In this document: positions 33,778 to 43,037 of the stretch, in pieces | How the letters are laid out: the number at the start of each line of letters is the position of its first letter | Position numbering within the stretch: position 1 is the first letter of the stretch | Origin: Duodenibacillus sp964509205 | GTDB lineage: Bacteria; Pseudomonadota; Gammaproteobacteria; Burkholderiales; Burkholderiaceae_F | Length of the DNA stretch: 64,000 nucleotides | Direction: 5' to 3' | NCBI GenBank assembly: GCA_964509205.1 | Contig: CAZDVW010000009.1 | Coordinates: 1-64,000, forward strand | The notes under the pieces: generated by a model | The model's input: only the letters and a program-made list of their open reading frames with translations | Database searches by the model: none | What the model was told of the DNA's origin: nothing | Program-made: the position numbers and the translations under genes

Positions 33778-34872
33778 TCAGACATTAAAGAGAAAATTCA
33801 TGACGTCACCGTCGGCGACGACGTAGTCCTTGCCTTCGGCACGCATCTTTCCGGCTTCTTGCGCTCCTTTTTCGCCGCCTAGATTGACGTAATCGTCATA
33901 CGCAATCGTCTGTGCGCGAATGAAGCCTCGCTCAAAGTCTGAGTGAATGACGCCGGCCGCTTTCGGAGCCGTATCTCCCTTGTGAATCGTCCAGGCGCGA
34001 ACTTCTTTCGGACCGGCCGTGAAATAGGTTTGCAGACCAAGGAGATCAAACCCGGCACGAATGACTCGATTCAATCCTGCTTCGGCCATGCCCATGTCAG
34101 CGAGGAAAATGGCCTTGTCTTCGTCTGGCATATCGGCAATTTCAGCTTCTGTCTTGGCGCAAATGGCAACAACGGGAGCTTTTTCCTCAGCGGCCAAAGA
34201 GCGAACGGCATCGAGAAGAGGATTGTTTTCAAATCCATTTTCGTCGACATTGGCTACGTACATAACGGGTTTTAGTGTCAGAAGGAAAAGAGGACGCAGT
34301 TCCTCAAGTTCTTCTTTCGTGAGTTCAACAGCACGAGCGGGCTTCCCTTCGTTTAGAACCGGCTGAATTTTTTCCAGTGCCAGTACAAGTTTCAGAGCTT
34401 GTTTGTCGCCCCCTTGCCGAGCTTGCTTTTGATAGCGCGCAAGCGATTTTTCTACGCTGGCAAGATCGGCGAGAGCAAGTTCCGTGTTGATGACGCCGAT
34501 GTCATCAATGGGATTGACTTTGCCGGCAACATGGACGATGTTGTCATCGTTAAAGCATCGGACAATGTGAACAATGGCATCGCATTCGCGGATATTGGCG
34601 AGAAACTGATTGCCGAGTCCTTCCCCTTTACTGGCTCCGGCAACAAGACCGGCAATATCAACAAACTCGACCGTAGCCGGAACGATGCGTGCAGGCTTGA
34701 CGATTTTAGCGAGAGCAGATAGCCGCGCATCGGGTACTTCAACGATGCCGACGTTCGGCTCAATCGTGCAAAACGGATAATTCTCGGCAGCAATCCCAGC
34801 CTTTGTTAGAGCATTGAAAATGGTCGATTTCCCAACATTCGGCAATCCCACAATTCCGCATTTCAATCCCAT
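33778..34872 (-). CDS. ychF: Redox-regulated ATPase YchF
   Basis: A 364-residue Obg-family P-loop protein. G1 is GLPNVGKSTIFNALTKA, G3 is DIAGLVAGASKGEGLGNQFL, and the altered NVDE in place of NKxD explains preference for ATP over GTP. The C-terminal TGS-like domain begins about residue 278 (LQTYFTAGPKEVRAW). YchF binds ribosomes and responds to oxidative stress. It is the last gene of the pth-side cluster. Confidence 0.97.
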   Translation of the reverse strand: MGLKCGIVGLPNVGKSTIFNALTKAGIAAENYPFCTIEPNVGIVEVPDARLSALAKIVKPARIVPATVEFVDIAGLVAGASKGEGLGNQFLANIRECDAIVHIVRCFNDDNIVHVAGKVNPIDDIGVINTELALADLASVEKSLARYQKQARQGGDKQALKLVLALEKIQPVLNEGKPARAVELTKEELEELRPLFLLTLKPVMYVANVDENGFENNPLLDAVRSLAAEEKAPVVAICAKTEAEIADMPDEDKAIFLADMGMAEAGLNRVIRAGFDLLGLQTYFTAGPKEVRAWTIHKGDTAPKAAGVIHSDFERGFIRAQTIAYDDYVNLGGEKGAQEAGKMRAEGKDYVVADGDVMNFLFNV

Positions 34873-34884
34873 GATCGTTTTTCC

Positions 34885-35376
34885 TTAAGATTCAAGTGCG
34901 TCAAGCACTTCATTGATTTTGTGTTCGTCGTACAAGGCAGTACCGATTTTTGCAAGAGCGCAAGCTGCGACGCCCTGACCGGGAATCAATTTTCCCGTGT
35001 GTGTTCCGTCGTAAACGTCGTGAACTCCGCAACTTGGACTTTTCGATTTAAGAACGGCAATCCGAACATTGTGTTTTTTTGCGAGCGCAACAAAATTTTC
35101 AGCACCGCGCAAATAGAATTCAGTGACGTCTTTGCCTGTGTTTGTAAGAACTTTGGCTTTTCCATTTAAGACGTCTTCAGCGGTTTTTCCTGCCTCGATC
35201 TCGGCCGGGTCTCGCGGTGTATCAAGTCCGGCTGAACATTCCGGGCAAAGAACGGCAACTTGCCCGGTATTGAGCATGTAATGCAGTCGTTTGTCAACGA
35301 TGCTCGGAACGGAACGCGCATCATAGCGGCAGCACTGCCCGACAAGACAGGCGCTCATGAGTAATTTAATGGTCAT
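34885..35376 (-). CDS. DUF523 domain protein
   Basis: A 163-residue protein with cysteines typical of DUF523: SACLVGQCCRYDARSV, LCPECSAGLDTPRDPAEI and KSKSPSCGVHDVYDGTHTG. The conserved cysteines suggest a metal or Fe-S site. Its function is unknown. It overlaps pth by 4 bases and precedes ychF by 12, so it is transcribed with two translation factors. Confidence 0.88.
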   Translation of the reverse strand: MTIKLLMSACLVGQCCRYDARSVPSIVDKRLHYMLNTGQVAVLCPECSAGLDTPRDPAEIEAGKTAEDVLNGKAKVLTNTGKDVTEFYLRGAENFVALAKKHNVRIAVLKSKSPSCGVHDVYDGTHTGKLIPGQGVAACALAKIGTALYDEHKINEVLDALES

Positions 35377-36014
35377 GGCAACGTCTCCTTTTGCGCCGAT
35401 TGAGTCGTCTTAAGAGGGTGAGCGTATTTCATAATTGTGCGCTCGACGCTTTCCATTTTCCCGGCAGCGAGATTCTCAAGCGTTTTTTCGGCGGCATCCA
35501 TACAGTGGCATAAGGCTTTTCTGTGTTCTTCGTTCGGATGCCCCAGTACCCAATCTCTTACCTGCATGCCGGGACAGAAAATACGGGGATGCCCGATCCC
35601 AAAACGAAGCCGCCAAAAATTCGGAGTTGAAAGTTTTTCAGAAATATCTTTAAGCCCATTGTGGCCGGCGTTGCCGCCGCCTTGCTTGATTTTCATTGTT
35701 CCAGGAACAAGATCGAGTTCATCGTGAGCGACAAGAATTTGTTCAGGGGCGAGTTTGAAATAGGCACGCATGGCCTGTACGGAACTGCCAGAAAGGTTCA
35801 TGTATGTCGTCGGTTTCAGAAGCCAAATATCGCCGGATTCTGTCGGCAATTTGGCAACGAGTCCCAGAAATTTCGTTTCTTCGCGGAAAAAAATCCCGGC
35901 GTGACAAGCGATGACATCCAAAAAGTCATAGCCTGCATTGTGTCGAGTTCCGGCATATTCGTTGCCTGGATTGCCGAGGCCGACAAGAAGTCGAATCGAG
36001 TTAGAGATAGGCAT
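35373..36014 (-). CDS. pth: Peptidyl-tRNA hydrolase
   Basis: A 213-residue enzyme that frees tRNA from peptidyl-tRNA dropped by ribosomes. The active-site parts are VGLGNPGNEYAGTRHNAGYD with the catalytic histidine, TYMNLSGSSV, and AHDELDLVPGTMKIKQGGG with the catalytic aspartate. The C-terminal extension after residue 190 is charged. It lies 74 bases after rplY, with a terminator between them. Confidence 0.97.
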   Translation of the reverse strand: MPISNSIRLLVGLGNPGNEYAGTRHNAGYDFLDVIACHAGIFFREETKFLGLVAKLPTESGDIWLLKPTTYMNLSGSSVQAMRAYFKLAPEQILVAHDELDLVPGTMKIKQGGGNAGHNGLKDISEKLSTPNFWRLRFGIGHPRIFCPGMQVRDWVLGHPNEEHRKALCHCMDAAEKTLENLAAGKMESVERTIMKYAHPLKTTQSAQKETLP

Positions 36015-36031
36015 GGCTCAAAGATTAAACT

Positions 36032-36070
36032 AAAAAGGTTCGCCGACCGCTAAAGGCAGGCGAACCTTTT
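36032..36070 (-). terminator. Rho-independent terminator after rplY
   Basis: On the minus strand AAAAGGTTCGCC and GGCGAACCTTTTT form a 12-bp stem with a T run. Read-through to pth is possible, since no clear new promoter is visible in the remaining gap. Confidence 0.88.
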
Positions 36071-36088
36071 CCCTGAAAGATAAGAGGA

Positions 36089-36742
36089 TTAGGCCTTTTT
36101 ATCTTCAGCAGGTGCCGCAGCGGCAGCAGGAGCCGCAGTAGCGGCAGCAGCCGTAGCAGCAGCGGCGGCAGCAGACGCTTCGGACGCATCGTCAGCAATC
36201 GTTGTAACCGTAGCAACCGGCTGATCCGGATTGACAGCCTTAACGTTTTCAGGCAACTTCAGATCGCTGACGCGCAGTGTGGCCGTGCCTGACATGCCGG
36301 ACAGATCAACATCGATAAATTCGGGCAGATCTTTCGGCAGGCAGCTCAGGTCAATTGCCGAGACGATGTGGCTGATGAAGCCATTTTCCAGCTTAACGGC
36401 AGGACTCGTTTCTTCGCCGAAGAAGTGCAGCGGAACACGCATTGTCACGTTGGAATTCGGGTCAATGCGCTGGAAGTCGACGTGCATGCACAGGTTCTTA
36501 TAGGGGTGCATTTGGAATGCACGAAGAACAACGAGTTCGTCTTTTCCGTCCAATTCCATTGTCAAGATAGAAGCATGGAATTTTTCTTTCTGAAGATCGT
36601 AAAACAGCTCTTTGTGGTCAATTTCAATCGGCGTAGCCGCGACGTTGTTTCCGTAAAGAATTCCAGGAACTTTGTTTTCGCGACGCAGGCGGCGGCTCGC
36701 ACTCGTACCCTGCGCTTTACGCGTTGTAGCGATGACTTTCAT
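36089..36742 (-). CDS. rplY: 50S ribosomal protein L25, general stress (Ctc) type
   Basis: A 217-residue long-form L25. The N-terminal 5S rRNA-binding domain (about 1-93) starts MKVIATTRKAQGTSASRRLR, and the C-terminal TL5/Ctc domain runs to about residue 180. The last 35 residues are alanine-rich low complexity (runs of A, T and P) ending EDKKA. TTGGAGT lies upstream of ATG 36742; the two codons before it are unlikely. It follows prs by 84 bases, the usual order. Confidence 0.97.
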   Translation of the reverse strand: MKVIATTRKAQGTSASRRLRRENKVPGILYGNNVAATPIEIDHKELFYDLQKEKFHASILTMELDGKDELVVLRAFQMHPYKNLCMHVDFQRIDPNSNVTMRVPLHFFGEETSPAVKLENGFISHIVSAIDLSCLPKDLPEFIDVDLSGMSGTATLRVSDLKLPENVKAVNPDQPVATVTTIADDASEASAAAAAATAAAATAAPAAAAAPAEDKKA

Positions 36743-36826
36743 GAGCAATTACTCCAAGTAAAAAATAAATGAATGGAAAAACACATCGAATTGGCCGCGA
36801 CCAGCCTCAATCGATGCATTTTTTCT

Positions 36827-37789
36827 TTAGTTTCCCGTGAACAAAGCGCTCACGGAATTTTCACGCGCAATGCGCGAAATCGTTTCACCGACCAAAGGTG
36901 CGCAGCTTAACTGGCGAATCTTCGGGCAGGCCTGCGCCGCCGGGCTAAGCGGGATCGTATCTGTAACGACCAACTCGTCGAGCGCAGAATTTGTAATTCT
37001 TTCAACGGCATTCCTGGATAAGACAGGATGCGAAATATAGGCAAGCACGCGTGTTGCTCCGCGTTCTTTGAGCGCGCCGGCTGCGTTGCAGAGCGTTCCG
37101 GCTGTATCCACGATGTCATCCGTAATGACACAGGTGTGGGCATTCACGTCACCGATAATGTTCATAATTTCCGCAACATTGGCCTTCGGACGGCGCTTGT
37201 CGATAATGGCCAAGTCAACGCCGAGCAATTTAGCCATTGCGCGAGCGCGCACAACGCCGCCGACGTCGGGCGAGACGACCATAAGATCAGAATAGTTGCG
37301 GGAAACCAAATCGTTTAAGAGCAAAGGTGTTGCGTAAATGTTGTCGACGGGAACATCAAAAAAGCCCTGAATCTGATCAGCATGCAGGTCCATGGTAAGG
37401 ACGCGACTCACGCCAACGCTTTGAAGCATGTTTGCGACAACTTTGGCTGAAATCGCCACGCGTGTGGAGCGCGGTCTGCGATCTTGTCTGGCATAGCCGT
37501 AGTAGGGCATCACGGCCGTAATGCGTCGAGCCGATGCACGGCGCAAAGCGTCGACCATGATCATGACTTCCATCAGATTGTCGTTTGTCGGAGAGCAGGT
37601 ACTCTGAACGATAAAGACATCGGAACCGCGGACGTTTTCATTGATTTCTACCATTACCTCGCCGTCGGCGAAACGATTCACCGTAGCGCGTCCCATCGGG
37701 ATGTTCAAATATTGTGCAACGGCATGCGCTAACTTCGGATTAGCATTTCCGGAAAAAATCTTAACGTCATCCGGACACATTGTGGACAT
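36827..37789 (-). CDS. prs: Ribose-phosphate pyrophosphokinase
   Basis: A 320-residue PRPP synthase. Features are the N-terminal IFSGNANPKLAHAVAQYL, ADGEVMVEINENVRGSD, the ATP-site YYGYARQDRRPRSTRVAISA and the PRPP loop VVITDDIVDTAGTL (variant VITDDIVDTAGT). PRPP feeds nucleotides, histidine, tryptophan and NAD. AAAGGTG precedes ATG 37789; the frame upstream runs through the tRNA. It follows tRNA-Gln, as is standard in Betaproteobacteria. Confidence 0.98.
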   Translation of the reverse strand: MSTMCPDDVKIFSGNANPKLAHAVAQYLNIPMGRATVNRFADGEVMVEINENVRGSDVFIVQSTCSPTNDNLMEVMIMVDALRRASARRITAVMPYYGYARQDRRPRSTRVAISAKVVANMLQSVGVSRVLTMDLHADQIQGFFDVPVDNIYATPLLLNDLVSRNYSDLMVVSPDVGGVVRARAMAKLLGVDLAIIDKRRPKANVAEIMNIIGDVNAHTCVITDDIVDTAGTLCNAAGALKERGATRVLAYISHPVLSRNAVERITNSALDELVVTDTIPLSPAAQACPKIRQLSCAPLVGETISRIARENSVSALFTGN

Positions 37790-37921
37790 GATCAACACCT
37801 TTCGCAAACACCGCACGGCGGTGAAGCGGATAAACACGGTTGGCAAGGTTGGTCCGCCAAAAAAGGCGGCGCCGGTAACGCCTCTGTGGAAAAACAGGCT
37901 CGTTTTTCTTTCAAGAGCGAC

Positions 37922-37997
37922 TGGCAGGGGAGGATGGATTCGAACCATCGAATGCCGGAATCAAAATCCGGTGCCTTAACCGCTTGGCGACACCCCT
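37922..37997 (-). tRNA. tRNA-Gln (TTG)
   Basis: A 76-base cloverleaf with encoded CCA and anticodon TTG in the loop ATTTTGATT. The acceptor is AGGGGTG against CTCCCCT, which gives an A1-U72 pair instead of the usual U1-A72 of tRNA-Gln and a U-U mismatch at 6-67. The other stems pair well. It lies between ispE and prs. Confidence 0.93.
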
Positions 37998-38017
37998 ATT
38001 CAAAAAACCGCAGTATT

Positions 38018-38878
38018 CTACCCCACAGTGTCCCTGTACAGGGGATGAACGGGAAGAATTTTTGCAACATACCCCCGATAAGATGAAGGAAGATGCAACA
38101 GAATCGACTGTGCTTTCTCTCGGCTCTCAGCCGGAATGAAGACGGCAGAGCCCGAACCGGTCATGCGGCTACCCTTTCCAAGAAGAGTCAGCGCGGTTGA
38201 AATTTCCGGGTTGATTTGTTCGGCGACGGATTGTAGATCATTTCTTCCGAAGAGCGAAGGCCAGTTTTTTTCCGTGAAAAGAAGGAAGTCTTCCTCTTGA
38301 ACAGAAGGAGTATTTCTCGTCAGATGTCGTGACGTATAAATTAACCGTGTTGGCGTCGGACTCGGAGGCATGGCGATGGCGGCGAAACTTTCAGGGGTCT
38401 GGATGGGAGTGAGTTTATCCCCAATGCCTCTGGCAAAAGCATTTCTGCCGAAAAGGAAAAAAGGGACGTCTGCGCCGATGCGTGCACCGATCGCCATCAG
38501 TTGCTGCCTGGATAGATTCAAGCCCCAAAGTTGATTCAAAGCCATCAGCGTTGTCGCCGCATCACTTGATCCCCCGCCAAGACCGGCTCCGGCAGGGATT
38601 CTCTTTTTCACATGGATGCGTGCTCCGAGTTTGCAGCCGGTTGCTTGCGCCAGTTCCTGAGCGGCTCGGACGCACAGATCGGAAGATTTCTCTCCGATGA
38701 CGTCGCCGGTACGTTCAATCTCTCCGGTTTCGAGTCGTTCGATGTCAAGACTGTCGGCAAGATCGATCAGAACAAAAACGGATTCTAATAGGTGATATCC
38801 GTCTTCTCGACGTCCGGTCACGTGAAGGAAAAGGTTTAGTTTTGCCGGAGCAGGAAGGTTTTTAATCGTTGTGTTCAT
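38018..38878 (-). CDS. ispE: 4-diphosphocytidyl-2-C-methyl-D-erythritol kinase
   Basis: A 286-residue GHMP kinase of the non-mevalonate isoprenoid pathway. Features are PAPAKLNLFLHVTGRREDGYH, the ATP loop IPAGAGLGGGSSDAATTL and the late GKGSRMTGSGSAVF. It overlaps lolB by 4 bases, and the tRNA-Gln follows 20 bases later. Confidence 0.97.
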   Translation of the reverse strand: MNTTIKNLPAPAKLNLFLHVTGRREDGYHLLESVFVLIDLADSLDIERLETGEIERTGDVIGEKSSDLCVRAAQELAQATGCKLGARIHVKKRIPAGAGLGGGSSDAATTLMALNQLWGLNLSRQQLMAIGARIGADVPFFLFGRNAFARGIGDKLTPIQTPESFAAIAMPPSPTPTRLIYTSRHLTRNTPSVQEEDFLLFTEKNWPSLFGRNDLQSVAEQINPEISTALTLLGKGSRMTGSGSAVFIPAESREKAQSILLHLPSSYRGYVAKILPVHPLYRDTVG

Positions 38879-39399
38879 GGATCGGAAACGGTTAAAAGAA
38901 TAGATGTCGTTGCCTTTTCAAGTTGAAGCCGCCGAACGCGATTGTTTTGTTCTGCTCTTTCAAGAATTCGAATTCGCCAGCCGGATTGCTCAAAGACATC
39001 TTTTTCAATGAATTTAAACGGTATCGTTGAATCCGGTTCTCCGAAAAGCCAGTCAAGCAGACAAGGGAGAGAAACAGAAAAGCCAAGCGTCCGATTCATA
39101 AACGCATCAACATCGCGTTCCGTGACCGGGGCTTTTCCGGCTTCAGTGAAGGTTATTCCGGATCCATCGGATTCGAGACGAGCCAGCACGGCATTGAGCG
39201 GACCGAGAATATCCAAGCGGATTTTGTCGGGCGATTGCTCAATGCGGTAGCGTGCCGAGAAGCGTTGGTTGGTTCGAGCATCTTTTAACAAAAATTGCCC
39301 GGTTAAGCGACGCACAGGTTCTTCTGGATTGGGTTTTAACCAAGAACAACCGCTCAGGAAAAGGCCGGCAAGTAATAAGGAACGTCTCGTGAACATCAT
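38875..39399 (-). CDS. lolB: Outer-membrane lipoprotein LolB
   Basis: A 174-residue lipoprotein with lipobox LSGC (C18) and the LolB fold: LTGQFLLKDARTNQRFSARY, then LDILGPLNAVLARLE. LolB accepts lipoproteins from LolA and inserts them into the outer membrane. Two start codons stand in tandem (39399 and 39396). Its start overlaps the stop of the TPR gene. The position before ispE is conserved in Betaproteobacteria. Confidence 0.92.
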   Translation of the reverse strand: MMFTRRSLLLAGLFLSGCSWLKPNPEEPVRRLTGQFLLKDARTNQRFSARYRIEQSPDKIRLDILGPLNAVLARLESDGSGITFTEAGKAPVTERDVDAFMNRTLGFSVSLPCLLDWLFGEPDSTIPFKFIEKDVFEQSGWRIRILERAEQNNRVRRLQLEKATTSILLTVSDP

Positions 39400-41099
39400 T
39401 TGGATAGTTTTTCCAGCAGAGTGTTGGCCTCAGCGTTATCCGGATAATTTCGGAGTAAAACGACCAAAAGCTCCCGAGCTTGGTCGTAGCGCTTTTGCGC
39501 GATGAGAGTTTGAGCCAAGTGCAACACGATTTCAGGATCCTCACCGTGAAGACTCAGTGCCTTACGTAGCCATTTTTCGGCTTCGACGTATTTTCCCTCT
39601 CGATATTTTAGCCAGCCCATGGAGTCCACAATGGAGCCGTCTTTTCCTTCAGAGAGTTGCATGGCTTTCTCAATAAGGGGTTTGGCTTCCTTTGTCCGAA
39701 TTCCTTTGTCAAGCCACATGTAACCGAGTGAGTTGTAACCCAAGGGATCTTCCGGGCGAAGGGCAATGAAGCGTTTCAATCGTTTCTCAGCTTGCTGAAG
39801 CCAACCGATTTGCTCAGAAACCATTGCACTTCTGTACAGAAAGCTTGCATTGTTCGGAGCCAGTTCCAAAGCCGTGTCGAAATACTTCATGGCTTCTGTT
39901 TTGCGTTCTGCTTTGGATAGGATTTGTCCCGCCAGGAAGAAAAAATCGGCTCTTTGTTCCTGTCGATTGGTACGAATGGCTGTAAGAATCTGACAGGCTT
40001 CGTCAATTCGACCGAGTTTTTCCAAAATTTCAACCTGCTTTAGGCGAGCAGGGATGTATTTGTCACCTCTTTCGACACGAGAAAACCAATTCAGAGCTGT
40101 TTCCTGTTCATTGCGCATTAAGGCAATGATGCCAAGTTGTATGTAAGCCGGATCAGGCAGGAAACGTTTCTGCGTGTCGGTTTCTACCAAGGTAAGGTAA
40201 TGGTTGAAGTAGTCGACAGCCACATCGAGGCTTTTCATTTCTTGCGCAACGATTCCAGAGAGGAAATACACCTGAGCGTCCGACGGAGAACTGGAAATGG
40301 CCCGACGCAATTCTTTGCCGGCTTCTTCACGGTGATTTGTTCTTGCCAGCGTTTTTGCGAAAGCAATGCGCGCGTGAATGTCTTGGGGATGTGTTTTCAG
40401 ATGGGAGACAAGCCGCATCTTGGCTTTTTCTGGGGAAAGAGGAAACTCAAAATCCACGCTTTCAAGCAAAATTTGAGTATCTCCCGGAGCGAGTTTGACC
40501 GCAGTCAGTGCATGAGAAAGAGCATCCTTTTCAAGGTTGGCTGACTTTGCTGCATAGGCAAGTTGGCGCTCAACGAGAGCGTTTTCTCCGACGAAATTTC
40601 TAAACTCTTTTAAGAGCGCATAGCGACTCGTTTTGTCGGAGAACTGTTCGGAGCCGATTGCAAATTGTTCGAAAAGCCAAATGGGATCGTCGCTTTTTTT
40701 TGCGGCTTGTTTTAAAAGTTCCAGCGTTTTTTTATGGTTTCCTGCCTGACACTGTTTGAGTGCATCTTCCAGAAGAACTTGGGCATTCTTCGGATCAAGG
40801 CGGTCAAGAACCTTTCTCGCTTGAGTCGCTTTGCTCTGATCTTTCATAGCAAGAGCGATTCTGTATGCTTTGTCTGCAAGCTCTTGCTCTGATGTGAGGC
40901 GGGATGCGTCTAAAAAGGCAAACCAAGCATCGGCGTAAAGATTCCTCTGGAGCGCTATTTCACCGAGAATCACTTCTGCTAAAGCTGTTGGGCTAAGTTG
41001 TTTGTCTTTCGGCTGAGTGGCCGTCAACGCTTGCGCTCCTGAGAGGTTTGTGCAGAAAAGAAACAGACAGATGCCAATGCGCGAAAGCAGTGAAATCAC
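39396..41099 (-). CDS. Exported TPR-repeat protein upstream of lolB
   Basis: A 567-residue protein with a signal peptide (SRIGICLFLFCTNLSGAQAL) and many tetratricopeptide repeats through the rest, such as EEAGKELRRAISSSPSDAQV and EAEKWLRKALSLHGEDPEIV. I chose GTG 41099 because CAGGAGAG precedes it; an ATG at 41147 has no ribosome site and spoils the signal peptide. TPR proteins in this place are conserved in Betaproteobacteria; their partner is unknown, but overlap with lolB suggests an envelope role. Confidence 0.85.
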   Translation of the reverse strand: MISLLSRIGICLFLFCTNLSGAQALTATQPKDKQLSPTALAEVILGEIALQRNLYADAWFAFLDASRLTSEQELADKAYRIALAMKDQSKATQARKVLDRLDPKNAQVLLEDALKQCQAGNHKKTLELLKQAAKKSDDPIWLFEQFAIGSEQFSDKTSRYALLKEFRNFVGENALVERQLAYAAKSANLEKDALSHALTAVKLAPGDTQILLESVDFEFPLSPEKAKMRLVSHLKTHPQDIHARIAFAKTLARTNHREEAGKELRRAISSSPSDAQVYFLSGIVAQEMKSLDVAVDYFNHYLTLVETDTQKRFLPDPAYIQLGIIALMRNEQETALNWFSRVERGDKYIPARLKQVEILEKLGRIDEACQILTAIRTNRQEQRADFFFLAGQILSKAERKTEAMKYFDTALELAPNNASFLYRSAMVSEQIGWLQQAEKRLKRFIALRPEDPLGYNSLGYMWLDKGIRTKEAKPLIEKAMQLSEGKDGSIVDSMGWLKYREGKYVEAEKWLRKALSLHGEDPEIVLHLAQTLIAQKRYDQARELLVVLLRNYPDNAEANTLLEKLSK

Positions 41100-41248
41100 A
41101 GACTCTCCTGATAAAGGATATGGATTGAGCAAGACACTATAACGCAAAAGGTTGTTTTCAATAAGATCGGAAGCGAAATTCGCCGTATACTAGTACATTC
41201 ACTTTTTATGTTTGGTACTTATCGGCTTCTGAACTTGATCTGTTGAAA

Positions 41249-42145
41249 ATGGAAGCGATGCTTGATTTTTTACTTTGGGCTGTCAGCCGTATCCCGTTGT
41301 CTGGGTTGCGGCGAATCGGTGCATTTTTTGGCGGAGTGGTTTATGACGTTGCGCCGAAATACCGCAAAAAAATTCAAGGAAATCTTCAACGCATCGGCTT
41401 GCCGGAAAAAATCGCACGGGAATCCTCTAGACAAATGGGGATGATGGCGGGAGAGACCGGTTGGCTTTGGGGGCGCAGTAATCAGGAAATTGCCGAGGCG
41501 GTTGAGTTTGAGCCAAATGGATTAGACCAAGTTCGTGCATTGCTCGATGCCGGACGAAGCATTGTTTTGATGACGCCGCATGTCGGCGGTTTTGAAGCAA
41601 TTCCCGTTGCGGTTTATGAAGCGCTACTTAAGGAACGGGACAAGACGCTTTCTATTCTTTATCGAGAGCCGAAAAATCGTTTGATTCGTCCTTTCGTAAA
41701 AAGAAGCCGGGAGCGTCCGGGAATGGATCCGTCGCCTGCCGATCTTTCCGGTGTCAGGAAAATCGTGCGCTGTATGCGCTCCGGAGGTGTTCTCGGCTGT
41801 CTGCCGGATCAGGTTCCCGGACGAGGCGAGGGTGTTTGGGCCTCCTTTTTTGGCTTGCCGGCATTTACGATGACTTTCCCGATGAAGATGGCTCGCCAAT
41901 TCAATGCGGCCTGCGTCGTCATGACGTGTGTGCGCGTGAAAGGTAAAGGGTGGAAGATTTTTTCGGAAGTAATGGGTGATCCTCTGACCGGAGATGCGCA
42001 AAAAGATGCCGAACTGATGAATCGAGCGATTGAGCGCGCTATTTTGCGTACGCCGGAACAGTATTTGTGGAATTACAACCGATATAAAAATGTTGTTCGT
42101 CCCGGACATCATTCGCAGGATAAAGGGGCTTCTGAATGCAAGTGA
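41249..42145 (+). CDS. Lysophospholipid/lipid A acyltransferase, LpxL/HtrB family (copy 1)
   Basis: A 298-residue inner-membrane acyltransferase. The first 25 residues are hydrophobic, and the catalytic HX4(D/E) box is in TPHVGGFEAIPV (here with glutamate). LPDQVPGRGEGVW and FTMTFPMKMARQF are typical LpxL motifs. It probably adds a secondary acyl chain to Kdo-lipid A. Possible starts are TTG 41243, ATG 41249 and ATG 41258; the last has GGAAG nearby. It overlaps the second copy by 10 bases. Confidence 0.9.
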   Translation: MEAMLDFLLWAVSRIPLSGLRRIGAFFGGVVYDVAPKYRKKIQGNLQRIGLPEKIARESSRQMGMMAGETGWLWGRSNQEIAEAVEFEPNGLDQVRALLDAGRSIVLMTPHVGGFEAIPVAVYEALLKERDKTLSILYREPKNRLIRPFVKRSRERPGMDPSPADLSGVRKIVRCMRSGGVLGCLPDQVPGRGEGVWASFFGLPAFTMTFPMKMARQFNAACVVMTCVRVKGKGWKIFSEVMGDPLTGDAQKDAELMNRAIERAILRTPEQYLWNYNRYKNVVRPGHHSQDKGASECK

Positions 42146-43032
42146 TCAACGATATGTTCGGTTCGATCGGAGTCTCACTCGTTAAGCGATTTGCCGGAAT
42201 GAGCATGGAAAGACGCAAGCAGTTAGCGCGTGTGCTCTCGAGCATTCTTTGGCGGGCTGTGCCGAAGAGACGCAAGATTGCTCTGAGAAATCTTGAGCTT
42301 TGCTTTCCGGCGATGACGCAGGAGGAAAGGACAGCTCTTGCTAAGCGGCTTTGTTTCAACATTGCGCGTGCCGCGGTTGATCACGGAGATCTTTGGAACG
42401 GCACAGTCGAGCAGGTTCGTTCTTTGGTGCGTATCGAAGGCTTGGAAAACATCACGAATGAAAAGGGGCATCCTCTTCTCGTTATCGCTCCGCATTTTGT
42501 CGGATTAGATGCGGCGGTGACGGCACTGGCAACGTACATTCGCGGAGCGGGGCTTTATCAGCGGCAGAAGAATGCAGCTTGGAATGAGGCGGTTTTGCAG
42601 GGACGGCAACGTTTCAGCGGCTCCATTCTCGTTGAAAAGACTGGAGCAGGAATGGGCGATGTTAAGCAAATTATTCGCCTAATGCGTCAAAACCTTCCCT
42701 TTTACTACCTGCCGGACTTGGACTATGGACGGTCGCATTCGGAGTTTATTGATTTCTTCGGAGTCAAGGCGGCTACCGTGACCGCAACGAGCAAACTTGC
42801 TCGCATTGCAAAAGCAAAGGTGATTTTCTGTGTGACGGAGATGACGGATTCCGGCTATGTCGTGCATATCTCGAAGCCTCTTGATCATTTCCCGACAGAC
42901 GATGTCGTGGCCGATACCGTTCGCATCCAGGCAGAGATTGAGCGGTGGATTTTAAAGTTCCCGGATCAGTACTTTTGGATGCATCGTCGATTCAAGACTC
43001 GTCCGGAAGGTGAAAAAAGCGTTTATACCTGA
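42136..43032 (+). CDS. Lipid A biosynthesis acyltransferase, LpxL/LpxM family (copy 2)
   Basis: A 298-residue paralogue of the preceding gene, with HX4D as HFVGLDAAVT and the substrate region YYLPDLDYGRSHSEFIDFFG. The two copies differ strongly, so they probably add different acyl chains or to different positions. The tandem LpxL pair followed by dapF is common in Betaproteobacteria. Confidence 0.92.
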   Translation: MQVINDMFGSIGVSLVKRFAGMSMERRKQLARVLSSILWRAVPKRRKIALRNLELCFPAMTQEERTALAKRLCFNIARAAVDHGDLWNGTVEQVRSLVRIEGLENITNEKGHPLLVIAPHFVGLDAAVTALATYIRGAGLYQRQKNAAWNEAVLQGRQRFSGSILVEKTGAGMGDVKQIIRLMRQNLPFYYLPDLDYGRSHSEFIDFFGVKAATVTATSKLARIAKAKVIFCVTEMTDSGYVVHISKPLDHFPTDDVVADTVRIQAEIERWILKFPDQYFWMHRRFKTRPEGEKSVYT

Positions 43033-43037
43033 AAAAC

